Origin: Liquidambar formosana
Lineage: Eukaryota; Streptophyta; Magnoliopsida; Saxifragales; Altingiaceae
Assembly: GCA_039720395.1 (NCBI GenBank)
Contig: CM077831.1
Location: forward strand, 30,915,695-30,979,694
DNA: 64,000 nt
Reading direction: 5' to 3'
This document shows, piece by piece, positions 1 through 10,400 of this stretch. The translations under genes and the position numbers were made by a program. The stretch's first letter is position 1; every line of letters starts with the position of its first letter. The notes below the pieces were generated by a model. That model was not told the origin of the DNA, made no database searches, and saw nothing but the letters and a program-made list of their open reading frames with translations.

Positions 1-843
1 GAGGTTTGAAATAATTGTCCAAATATACTGTTTAATTCTATTTCCATTGAAATTATCTCATCCAAACACGCTATTTAAAACAAAAAAAAATGTGATTTCA
101 TTCCATTCCATTCCAGCTAAACAAATATGGTCCAAGAGCATATACACTCCATTTATTGATGCCGTTGAGGTGACTCTAAACTCTCTTCCTCTAATGGAAA
201 AACAGTTAAATACTATGGACCACAAAAAAGGACTGAAAGGTCTCATTATTATATAAAAATGTAAACACATAATTATACTAAAAAAAACCAAATATTATAC
301 AGGAAATGGTATTAAGAATAGAAAGATTATATTCTCCCCTATCGTAAGTTCTTTGTCGTTGAGGTTTGCTCCCGATTGTTGTTTTGAACTTTGTTTCTAA
401 CAAACAATCGGAGTAATCTATGTAGAAATATTTATTATTCGATAAAAAGAGTTGTCACCGCTTCTCGACTCAATCATACCCTCTCCAATTTATACTCTCT
501 CTAAACTTATTTGTAAAAGTGATGCCATGTCACATCATCATCCTAATAAGATATCACAAGCCAATTAATAAACAAATGGTGAAGATGACATATGCATCAA
601 AGCATAAGAAAGATAGGAAAAGCACTTGTGTCCAAGTGCATGCTTCAAAGTGTAGGTCAAATTTTAACCATATTTTGTTGCATACATATCTTTTTGTGTG
701 ATGAATATACTTTCCTACTTTATTTGTAACTATTTGTTGCGTCGTAATGTGGCAAGAAATTTACTAGGCATCATTCAGTCCTCTGTTTCGATTTAAAAGT
801 TTCATTTTATTTTTTCTTTCTTAGGTGATAGCTCTCTCGCCAA
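1..843. other. Gene-free flank with partial repeat
   Basis: I see no credible gene here; the open frames are short and unlike any family I know. Bases about 45-150 resemble bases about 59840-59960 (both run from 'catccaaaca' through 'gtgatttcattcca' to a 'gcatatacat/ct' tail), so this looks like the end of a dispersed repeat whose other end lies outside the window. Confidence 0.5.
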
Positions 844-1012
844 ACCACTACAAAAAGATGGCCATGAGGTCCATGACCCATAAGTGGACAAAAGTTCATT
901 GACCATTGCGTAGAATGGTTTCTAAAATATAGGCCCCTAGGACTAGGCCAGCCCTAAAACTTCACAGCCATACAGTTTTTAAGCCATTGGGAAAACTTGT
1001 TTATATATCAGC

Positions 1013-1417
1013 GGGAACGGCTATTGCAACCCCACTTTTTTTTTATCAAATCCCCCCTTTTGTTTTTGGTTTTTAAGATTTCATGAAAATTATAAAAGGT
1101 TTTTACAAAAACTAACACATCATCCACTAGAAAACATTATTTTGAATAACTTTGCAGAAGAAAGTTTCTTCAAAATCTATCATTTAAGTAGACTTTTTGA
1201 TTTAAAAAAAATGAAATAAATGCTATAAATTGCTAAAAAGTTCACTTAAACGATAGATTTGGAAAAAACTTTCTTCTACAAAGTTATTCAAAATGATGTT
1301 TTTAGTGGCGTAAGCGGCCGATTTTCATAAAAACCTTTTATATTTTGTATAAAACCTTAAAAACCGAAAAAATTGGGTGTGGTGTGATAAAAATGGGGGG
1401 TTGCAATAGCCGTTCCC
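1013..1417. mobile_element. Mutator-like MITE, 405 bp, long fold-back
   Basis: The ends are perfect inverted repeats beginning GGGAACGGCTATTGCAAC. The 9-bp sequence TATATCAGC is present on both sides (1004-1012 and 1418-1426), the target duplication length typical of Mutator-like elements. The paralogous site near 11072-11092 has a single TATATCAGC and no element, which is an empty site. The inner sequence is also largely self-complementary (about 1120-1195 against 1230-1300), so the element can fold into one long hairpin. It encodes nothing and would be non-autonomous. Confidence 0.88.
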
Positions 1418-1651
1418 TATATCAGCCTTACAAGTTCAGGGCCATGCAATTTTTGAGCCTAGCCTAGTCCATTAAAATTTAAGACTGATGGCCCAATGTG
1501 CATCATTAATACTATAAAACGAAAGACGTGGGTTCACTCTATCTAGTAACTCATATATATGTATATGAAAAATTTTCAGCCTAACCCAGTGATTATTTTA
1601 ACTGTCATTATTGACAATTTTTTTTTTTTAAAAAAAAAAAAATGGTAATAG

Positions 1652-2149
1652 GATACCGATGTAATGTGGCTAAGAAATCCATTTGCAAGGCTAAGCATTA
1701 GCGAAAGCGATGATTTACAAATCAGTGTCGACCAGTTCAATGGCGATCCACGATCCGAAAGTAATCCCATCAACACCGGATTTTACTATATCAGATCGAA
1801 CAATCGGACCATCTCATTGTTTGACAAGTGGTATGGCCGGAAAGACGAGTCGACGGGGATGAAAGAGCAAGATGTCTTAGGAAGGCTAATCCAAGAAGGT
1901 GTGTTTACGCAATTGGGCCTCAAAGTAACGTTCTTGGACACCATATATTTCAGTGGATTTTGCCAAGATAGCAGAGATGTTAGAGCTGTGACAACCGTCC
2001 ATGCAAATTGTTGTCGCAAAATAAGCGCCAAGCTGGTCGATCTGACAGTCGTCCTTCAAGATTGGAAGAGATTCAAGTCTTATGCCGTGAATGAAACGAT
2101 CACATTTCAATGGTCTAGCCACATTGAGTGCATGAATTCCTGGTCGTAG
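1652..2149 (+). pseudogene. Orphan last exon of a nucleotide-diphospho-sugar transferase
   Basis: This is an open copy of the terminal exon of the gene at 7469-11822: 165 residues starting with DTDVMWLRNPF right after a conserved acceptor (aatag|GAT) and ending at TAG. DTD is the metal-binding DxD motif of the PF03407 family. No exon 1 or 2 equivalent exists upstream, and homology to the intact locus stops at 844, so I call it a truncated duplicate. The frame is undamaged, but 15 of 23 differences from the other copy change the residue, which suggests relaxed selection in at least one copy. An upstream exon outside the window is possible but would need a different intron. Confidence 0.75.
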
Positions 2150-3037
2150 CTAGTGGAATTTTAGCCTTCATAGTGCTTTTGGATGAGAGATTTAGGGCTA
2201 AGGTGGGATTTTAATTTAATTCATTGCTATTGCTGTCACTATAATTTGGTATTGAAATCCCATCTTAATCCAAATCCTTCTTGCAAATCTCTCATTCATG
2301 TCCCTCTGTTTAACTCTTTTTGGCTTTTATTTTATTTTTACTTTGGAGAAGATCCAATGAAGATATAAAAATTACATTATTTGAAATGTGATGCACGATT
2401 GGCTCGATTTTCTCATTTGCATGAACTTGCAAATGATTCCAATATACTTGTTTGAAATAAAATTGCATGAAATTATGCCCTTTTAGTTTGTCAGTATCAT
2501 TTTTAGTGTTGGCTTTGTAATCATTCCATTTCTACTGGGGTGTCCAAATGTACGCCCCCCCAATTAATGAAATTCATTGAAACATTTGTCATCTTTCCAT
2601 TACTTTGCACATGCATTTTGTTATTCATTAGGTTCTATTTGCAATAGAAGTTTCTTTTATGCTTCAATGTTTTCCCTGCGTGTCTCGAAGAGAGAATTGG
2701 GGGCATGGGGCACTTAAGCCTATATCAAAGTGTATATTTCTAACAAGAATATTTCCCAACGAATGAATATCAAAAATTAAAAAAGAGAAAGCTGTACAGT
2801 TCACAGATCAAGTTTTTTATAAGGTCATTGACCTTAATCCCATTGAAACCACTGCAGAAAAAAGAAATAACACAGAAAATAACCTCCACTGAAATGATTT
2901 TCAAACCAATATATTACCCAGAGTCCCAGACATGGACGAAAACAAAGCAAAACAAGATAAGCACAGAGTAAATATCAAAATTAACTTAAGAAGAAAAAAT
3001 TATTAGAAACTACTTAAATAATTAGTACAATTATTAC

Positions 3038-3128
3038 CTTGCATTTCAGTAAGCCCACAATCATTTTTGAGCGCACATTAATGCTTCCATAGTCTTTGGG
3101 AAGGCACGTGTAGATGGCTAGCACGAAT
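3038..3128 (-). pseudogene. Chimeric exon-like piece: ATP23 start joined to unknown coding sequence
   Basis: On the minus strand an acceptor (gaaacag|ATT) is followed by IRASHL, the expected continuation of the ATP23 exon at 3231-3368. After these six residues the ATP23 match stops. In another frame the remainder reads LPKDYGSINVRSKMIVGLLK and ends at a good donor (AAG|GTAATA). I do not recognise that second piece. The junction looks like a fusion of two captured fragments. Confidence 0.45.
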
Positions 3129-3230
3129 CTGTTTCACATAGGTAAGAGAAGAATGAAAATGGATTGTGGGGATTATGCAAACTATAACAAAATCAACATG
3201 TCAAAAATGAGTTTTGTCAGTCATGCAAGC

Positions 3231-3368
3231 CTCACTACAAGTATGATGAGCGCAATCAGCCCAGTTCAAGTTTGCAGCCCGACAGTCATCGTATGCGTGA
3301 ATGAGCTCATGGATGACTACTTGGTTGACATCATCTTGAAAGTTCATGTGATTGCTACATACCATAAT
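3231..3368 (-). pseudogene. ATP23 mitochondrial inner-membrane metalloprotease fragment (one exon)
   Basis: One open 46-codon exon between an acceptor (tgtgcag|ATT) and a possible GC donor (GAG|GCTTGC). It holds the zinc-protease motif HELIH, followed by AYDDCRAANLNWADCAHHTCSE, which I recognise as the catalytic core of ATP23; known ATP23 processes the Atp6 precursor and assists ATP synthase assembly in the mitochondrial intermembrane space. No other ATP23 exon except six residues at 3128 is present nearby, so this is a captured or decayed fragment and not a gene. Its neighbours are pieces of unrelated genes in the same orientation. Confidence 0.75.
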
Positions 3369-3534
3369 CTGCACACATTGGAGAGGAGATTAACAATAAA
3401 TAAATAAATGGACCAAGAATCAATACTAAATCAAGCCCATCAATTAATAGAATAAAGTATGGTTCACCAAAATAAAACTATATTTACCAAACTCACTATC
3501 AAAAAACAAGACTCAATAAACAATAAAGGATTAA

Positions 3535-3806
3535 TTCCATATTATTCTCTATGTTATTATCCATGCATGTTGACTCTATGCCATCCATTATTTCTTTCTG
3601 TATTTGCTCACGTGGTGTATCATCCACATATGCTTTACCCTTGCGAATCAAATTTTCAACCATTCCCATCAAGCGAGGAAAGTAATCCGAATTACATGTT
3701 ACTTTTTTGTATTCAATACCCAAAGTCTCAAAGTCTTTCAAAATGTTTTCTACAAAACTCATTGCTTTATTTAACAGGATTTGTATCATCAAAACGAACA
3801 ATTAGG
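3535..3806 (-). pseudogene. Cytosolic glutamyl-tRNA synthetase fragment, broken
   Basis: The minus strand reads LIVRFDDTNPVK, then an in-frame TAA, then SNEF, and continues in a second frame through ILKDFETLGIEYKKVT, SDYFPRL, GKAYVDDTPREQIQKE and MDGIES. This is the catalytic-domain segment of eukaryotic glutamyl-tRNA synthetase. A stop codon and a one-base frame change interrupt it, and the rest of the roughly 700-residue enzyme is missing, so it cannot make an enzyme. It starts at a plausible exon edge, which suggests that genomic DNA was captured. Confidence 0.8.
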
Positions 3807-3833
3807 CTACATTAACTATTTACTTCATGCCTA

Positions 3834-4072
3834 AAATCCAATGAAAAATCCGGCATGATCCCGTCTGAAAACAAGACATCCCAAGTTATCGACTTGTCAA
3901 AAAAACCTGTACAACTCACATCACTATCCAATCACAACCTCATTACCTATATAATATTCAGATTTCACAATGACATGCCTAATAAATCACATATCAAAAC
4001 TCTAATCCATCGTTTTAAAAAGAACAAAATCCAATGAAAAATCTAGCATGGTCCCGTATGAAAACAGGACAA
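3834..4072 (-). repeat. Pair of direct repeats between two gene fragments
   Basis: About 45 bases starting 'aaaatccaatgaaaaatc' occur at about 3834-3880 and again at about 4026-4072, 191 bases apart. Both copies continue with 'catg.tcccgt.tgaaaaca.gac'. The second copy follows directly on the splice donor of the phosphatase fragment, so this is probably captured intron sequence with an internal duplication. Confidence 0.6.
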
Positions 4073-4126
4073 CCCTCGAGCCGATGGTAACATTAGAGCC
4101 ATAACGAGCTTAGAGAAAATATATAC

Positions 4127-4285
4127 CCCATAGAAGGCATTGGGCCCATTTGTAAAATTCTTGAGCCCATAGTCATGCATAAAATTGTCAACATGAACAT
4201 AAACATCTTCCATGCTTTGGTGAAACCCAATATCAGCCCAGGCTCCAGAGCAAACAATTGGAATGAACTCACTTAAGGGAACTTT
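4127..4285 (-). pseudogene. Protein phosphatase 2C first-exon fragment
   Basis: The minus strand encodes VPLSEFIPIVCSGAWADIG then SMEDVYVHVDNFMHDYGLK and GPNAFYGV, the start of a plant PP2C catalytic domain (family pattern: RSGAW-D-G--SMED, then GVFDGHGG). It breaks at FYGV, just before the metal-binding DGHGG, at a plausible donor (GGG|GTATAT). No later PP2C exon follows, so it is a single-exon fragment. It is the most upstream, on the minus strand, of four fragments in one orientation. Confidence 0.75.
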
Positions 4286-7200
4286 GGGTTTTATTTTTTT
4301 ATTTTTTTTTATTGACCAAGGGGAATTGCTTGAAGGGTTATTTTTCAAAAGAACTACCAAAAAGGCAGCATTTCATTTACAAACAATTCATCCATGGTAT
4401 CCATAAGCAGCCCTACTTCCAAGCTTCCCAAATCTTCTAATTTTTTAATGAATTTTGAGTTATTGGAGTAATTTAACAAAATCTTAGTCTTAAATTTACT
4501 TATTTTGATTTTGATTTTTAATTTGTTAACAAAACATTATGTATAAGGAAACTTAGCCTTTAGTATTTTCTTTTCTTACATCTAATATTCTTCAGCTATA
4601 CTCATCTATGCTAATATAGAAAGTGTTTGCAACTTTGGTTGGACTTGCAAGGTGAAGTTCCAAAAAACCCTCATTAGTTTTTAAAACACAAGACAATTCA
4701 TAAATCTTTGACACAATTTAGCTCATATTTGAACTTTGATTGGACTTGCAAAATGAATCTTTGACACAATTTAGCTCATAGTTCAACTGAATTACAGCAA
4801 AAATGAAAGCCCGCAATGAAGTGTAGAGAGAGAAAAAATTAGAAACCCTAATTTTGATTTTGTAAATTCCCACCAAGGGTTCATTGAAATTGCCCCAATT
4901 AAAATGCTTCAAATGCTTAGATTCAAAGAAACCAGAAACAGGATGAGTTGCAAGATATGGAACTAAATATTAACTTTTTACTTTTTCTACTTCTGCATTT
5001 CATGGAAAAAATTTAAAAAATAAAAAACGACAGGAGGGGTAAAGTACCTTTTAACTGCAAATTGAGAAGAGATATATGATGACTCCATTGACATCTTGGC
5101 TAGCACACCTTAAAATTCCAGCCACTTGTTTGTAGAAGTCCATTTTTTCAAAAAGAAAATTTTAAATAATACCCATAATTAATATTTTTCTTTAAAAAGA
5201 AAAAAAGAAAAGATCAAATATCAAGTAAATAATTCTTAGACATAAACTAAATCATTGAAAACAGAACAGTAAATTTTTTAGTAAACAAAGCAAGCAAAAA
5301 CAATCTCTCTTGAATATTGATCACTAAGGACGAAAGGTCAGCAACAAGACCAGTATTGTCTACAGGGTGGGGCTGTTCATTGGTCCCAAAATCTGCTTCC
5401 CATATTAATTTTTTGTGGCATTCAAAATTATGTTATGATTTACTGACACTGGTGCTGCCAATTTTCCCATATTCAACTATGACTAATTGCATGATTCCAC
5501 ATTTAAATTAGCAATTTCCAAGTACTTTCTTGCTTTCAGAAGCAACAATTTGCATTGATTTTTAAGACTTACAAGCTAAAAAGTGCTTTCAAAACCCCAT
5601 CCACACGGTATGATAATATTTCTCAAATTTAAGCGTTCTTACAGGGACTTGAGCAAGATAAAAGCATAAAATAATTTCAAAACACGTCTTTTTCGAGGCT
5701 GAATCTCAAAATTTTCCTATATTCTCCATTTGGTTGTTGAGAAAATGCAGGAAAACAAAAGAGAATATGAATTTGAGCAATCAGATTACAAATAAAAATA
5801 AAAAAGGTTCCCTACCTCGCCTGAGACTTTAGGCGACTATAAAGCGTAGTTGAGTTGAGTTGAGTTCTATAAAATTCTGCGTCTTGGGAAATAAGAATCC
5901 CTCTTCTCCCTTTTCCTGAATTTTCTCACCAACCAAACAAATGCTTAATGAATAAACCCTAAAATTCATAATTGCGAAACCCTTATCACATTACACATTT
6001 CACATCTCACAAAAAATTCGTCACAAAAACACATCACAATATCACAATCACATTTCACATCTCACAACCCATCGCAGACCAATTTTCTAAAAACAATGAA
6101 ACAGTTACACAAGCAATTAATCAAGCGTAAATCACAGATGAGACGAAGAGATCCCCTCAACCCAACCATCCCCATACTCCCCCAAAACCCTCAAACACCC
6201 CAGATCCCTCCCTAGATACATCAATTACCTCTTCTTAAGAAACCATAACAGAAAATTACGAAGGAAACCAGTCAAACCCGAATAGAATAGAAAAAATTGC
6301 TTCAAAATAAAAAAATTGCTTTAGTCGTTTATTTTGTACATATCATGAAGAAAAAAAAAATGTTCGTGAAAAAATAAATTAAAATAAATTTTTTTAAAAA
6401 AACCCTAAATTCATGAGAGAGGTGTTGCCTGTTACCGTTCACAATGGGGGACCTCGGATGGTGTCGACTATGGAAGGAGATCGTCTGCGAGTCCTGACAA
6501 TGGTGGATCTAAGCCGCAGGAAGCAGAACATCCATCGATGGTGGAGCTTTGGTGTCAGCGGCGGATAGCAGATCCTTGGCATTGACGGCGGATGATGAAG
6601 AGTCGACTTCAACGGCGTGGTCGAGCAGTTCAGTACGACGTCAACGGCGTGGTCTCCAACTACAGCCTCGTGCGACGAGAGAGATGGAAAGAAAGCGAGA
6701 AGGAGAGAGGGAGTGAGTGAATGAGAGAGTGACTGGTAGGGGTATGAGGCCAGCTGCAAAAGGTAATTTACCCAAAATCGTGGTAGGCTAACATAATTTT
6801 CGTGTTTTTTTTTTGCCACTTTTATACGGGTTTGGACACCAAGGCCAAAATCGGCCAACACGATTTTGGGCGAATTCCTATATAAAGGACTCATGGGATA
6901 GTAGGGGAGAATCAAGGAATCTCCTCACATACTCATAGCTTCATCAAATGACTCTTTTCTATTTTAGGGGTCGCATCTTGCTTTTGTCATAGCTTATCTC
7001 ACAACGTCAAATGTTAGGTTAGGTTTATGTTAATTCTTGATTAACAGATTCTTATCCAATAAAAATGAGTTGAGTAGTGACCAAAACGACCCATGCCTAC
7101 GCAAGTGCAAGAATGTGGATTTGTTAAAAATAAAACATATCGACGAATTTGCAAGCCAACTTGATTTAGACTTGTAAGCTGTGAGATGGAAAAGTGACAA

Positions 7201-7340
7201 TCATCAGATTTCATTAGAGCATTGTAAACCGTGAGATGGAGATACCTGGTCGGTGGTAAGTAGGCACCCATATATACCCATCCCGTCCCATGAGATGATG
7301 TGGTTTCTACCAACGACAAAGTGCATTGCAAGACCTCCTC
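4286..7340. other. Gene-poor stretch with short tandem duplications
   Basis: I find no supportable gene. Small tandem copies occur at 4630-4795 ('aatctttgacacaatttag' twice, 53 bases apart; 'ggacttgcaa' with 'gaa' twice). A minus-strand open stretch near 5290-5400 reads like real protein (PVDNTGLVADLSSLVINIQE) but I cannot identify it. The minus-strand frame at 6439-6915 is low-complexity and unlike any family. Bases 5880-6250 are rich in 'tcacatctcacaa'-type repeats. Confidence 0.4.
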
Positions 7341-7468
7341 ACCCAAAGTCTCTCTCTCTCTCTCTCTCTCTCTCTGCCAAAACCAATAACATTGACTAGT
7401 CAGTCAGAGCTCTCATCCTAGCCGGAATCCGATACCTTATTGCCGGAGGTAACCGAAAAAGAAGAACC

Positions 7469-10400
7469 ATGGATTGCTCAAAAAGCTCCGTTAGAAATCT
7501 TATAGTTCTCTCTCTTCTCTTAGCTGGCGGCGTCCTCTATCTTTGCACAAGGTCTTCATCTCTCTCCAAATCCTTCTCCTTCTTCCAAACCAACCAATGC
7601 CCACGATCACACTCTGTAAGTCTCCATTCCTCCATGCATCACATACATATATAGATAATGGGTTTTTATTACTTTATGAAAAAAGTCGTTCTATTATTTT
7701 TTTTACAGGCCACCATCAATGGGTCCGGCGGAGACGAGCTCAGAACAGCTTTGAATTATGCTTCGATGGGGAACAATACCGTTATTATCGCCGTGGTGAA
7801 CAGAGCTTACGTGGAGGGCGACACTGGGGCGACGATGCTCGATCTTTTCCTCGAGAGTTTTTGGCTCGGGGATGATACGAGAGTGCTTCTTGATCACCTC
7901 TTACTCGTTGCGGTTGATCAGACGGCCTACGATCGCTGCAAATTCCGGCGGTTGCACTGTTATAGGTTGGAAACGGACGGCGTTGATTTCACGGGGGAGA
8001 AGGTTTACATGTCCGATGATTTTATCAAGATGATGTGGAGAAGGACACTGTTTCTGTCGGATGTTCTCAAGCTTGGCTATAACTTCATTTTCACGGTACG
8101 TTTTTTCATTCACGGGAGCATCTAGTCTTGAGAATTTCCATTGTTACAATTCTAACCTAGCGAAAATATCAGGTCCAAACAGTATTGGATAGTCCAAACG
8201 GTCTGGATGATCCACACTCAATATTCATCCTTGTTTTTGAGTTAGGTCCTGTTTGGCTAAGGTTTTAGATGGTCCAAAATCACTTCTAAAGCTTAAAATC
8301 ACTTTTGATCCTGTTTGATAGTCTAAATCATAATCACTTCTAACTTCAAAAAGTGATTCTATAATAAGTAGCCATCAGCTTTTAGTCAGAAGTTGGTGTT
8401 AGCTTTTGCGGAAGATTTTAATAACTTTTCATATTTCCAAAACTACCCTTAATGCTTGAGTATGGAAACAATTTTTTCCACCCATATCTTTTAACAAAAC
8501 GATAATAATCTCACCTTAGACCAAAGTCCTCTCCTCTCTTGCGGCTGTGCTCCTCTCTCTTTCTCTCCTTCTGGTATCAATGTCTTGGTAATTTCATCTA
8601 ACTTGGACTTATACGATCCTAATTTAAACTTCAAATCTTTTTTTTTTTTTTTCTCCCTTCATACATTCATTGATTTATACTTATTGGAATTTTTTTCAAA
8701 AATTGATTTTATAAAATTTGGATTTGTAATAAAAAAAAATTTAAAAAAAATATCAATTCATGCTTTTTTTTTCTTTCTTTTTTTGTTTTAAGCAAGGAAA
8801 AAATAAAATAAAATAAAATAAAAAACGTAAGCAAAATCCCTAGTAATACACATTTGTGGGGTTGGACGAGAGATCAAGTCTTGTGTGTGTTTTCCAAAGG
8901 TTATCGTTTTGATGCATCGCCGCTTTTGTTGTTTGTGTAGTTATGAGATGTTTCACCTAGGTTATTAGAGGAATAGTCTGAGCTCAAATTTTGATAAAAG
9001 TACGGCCTAGGATACCCTCAATCATTAATTTATAAAAAATCACTATTAATAGCAAATAGAGCCAAAAAAAAAAAAAATCATGTATTATAAGAAACATGTC
9101 AATCAATTTAGGGTTATAACAACTACAACAAATGTTCTTCTCAAACAGACAAAAATCACTTTCAGCTCTAACAACACTTTTGAATGCAATTTCCAAACAG
9201 AGGCTGATTCTCTTTTGCTACTCTTAACTCCTAATTCTCTTCTGCTTTTGCTTAAAAGCAAAAGCTACAGTTTTTCCAAACAGGGCCTTAGTTTGCTATG
9301 TTAAGTTTTTAATACATTACCGGAAAATTATTAGGCTACGTACTTCTTAAGGAAATATACTCTTCCTTGCCTGTTCATATTTTGCCATGTATCATAATTA
9401 ATTGAAAAAAAGAAAAAAGAATCAAATACACAAACACACACACACACATATATATATATACTAGTATGAACCCGCACAATGCGCGGGAATCACAAATGAA
9501 TATGAAGACAACAAATAGTTTAGTGATCCAGATCTTAGGCCAACATGTTTTTATGTATAGTTCAACTCTTTACATCCCTACTTATAAAACAGTGTGTCCA
9601 TCTTCCCATTAGTTGTCTTGGATAGTTAGGGGTTGTTACTTATACCCAACTTCCGAACCACTACAAAAAAGATGGCCATGAGGCCCATGACCCATTAGTG
9701 GATGGGTTTAGGTAATCAATTATACAGAAGTTCATTGGTCATTGGGTTGAATGGTTTCCAAAATGTATGCCTAGGACTACGCCAACCTTAATGCTATGTT
9801 TGGTGGGGAAAATGGAAATGTGGAAAGAAGGAAAGATGGGAGGAATGGACTTTCCATTCTTAGGAGAAGGAGACTTTTTTTCCTTCTTATGTGTTTGGTT
9901 TGATGGATGTAGAATGGATGGAAAGATAATTTATTTCCTTTTTGTGTATTTGGTATAAAGAAATAAATGGAAATAATATATGCTAATTTTACTATTTTGC
10001 CCTCACATATAGAGTAATAATTAGGGATGTCAACGGGGCGGGTTTGGTATGGGGAGCCCTCTCCCGACCCCAACACATTGGGATTTATCCCATCCCAATC
10101 TCGTCCCTAACCCACTTTGAATTTAAAATCCAATTCCCATTCCCATCCCATTTAAATTTGAAAATCTCATTCCCACCCCACCCTGTCCCATTCCATTTAT
10201 ACTTTGTGGGACAAGACAAGACAGGAAGGGACTAAACAAAAAATCGATTACGTTTTATAGCATAAATTTTTTTTAAAGAAAAAATAATTGTTTTATTTTA
10301 CCATATTTATAATAAGAAATTTTTAAAATTCTTTCATTAAATTCATCAAACTACTTTCAATTTTCCTATATGAAAAATTAATAAAACGCATCATAACAAC

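Larger units (their letters stand above)
844..2641 (+). repeat. Truncated direct duplicate (copy A) of the 9657-12322 segment
   Basis: From 'ccactacaaaaa' near 844 to 'attaggttctatttg' near 2641 this segment aligns with 9657-12322 in the same orientation, apart from private insertions in each copy. It covers the 3' part of intron 2, the last exon and about 490 bases of 3' flank of the sugar-transferase gene. Similarity stops abruptly upstream of 844, inside what is intron 2 in the other copy, so exons 1 and 2 were not included. By hand count the coding part differs at 23 of 486 bases. Confidence 0.85.

Noticed and set aside
3459..3815. Plus-strand 118-codon frame
   Set aside because: It is antisense to the glutamyl-tRNA synthetase fragment, whose minus-strand match is clear.
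6439..6915. A 158-codon minus-strand frame that could be a gene
   Set aside because: It is Pro/Ser/His-rich with no family resemblance and covers a GA-rich tract; composition alone explains its length.
2640..7340. A complete Pack-MULE or Helitron enclosing the gene fragments
   Set aside because: No matching terminal repeats or target duplications were found by eye; the cluster is reported without naming its carrier.
9471..9487. Helitron end suggested by the GC palindrome
   Set aside because: Neither a TC start nor a CTRR end with hairpin and AT target could be placed, so only the palindrome is reported.
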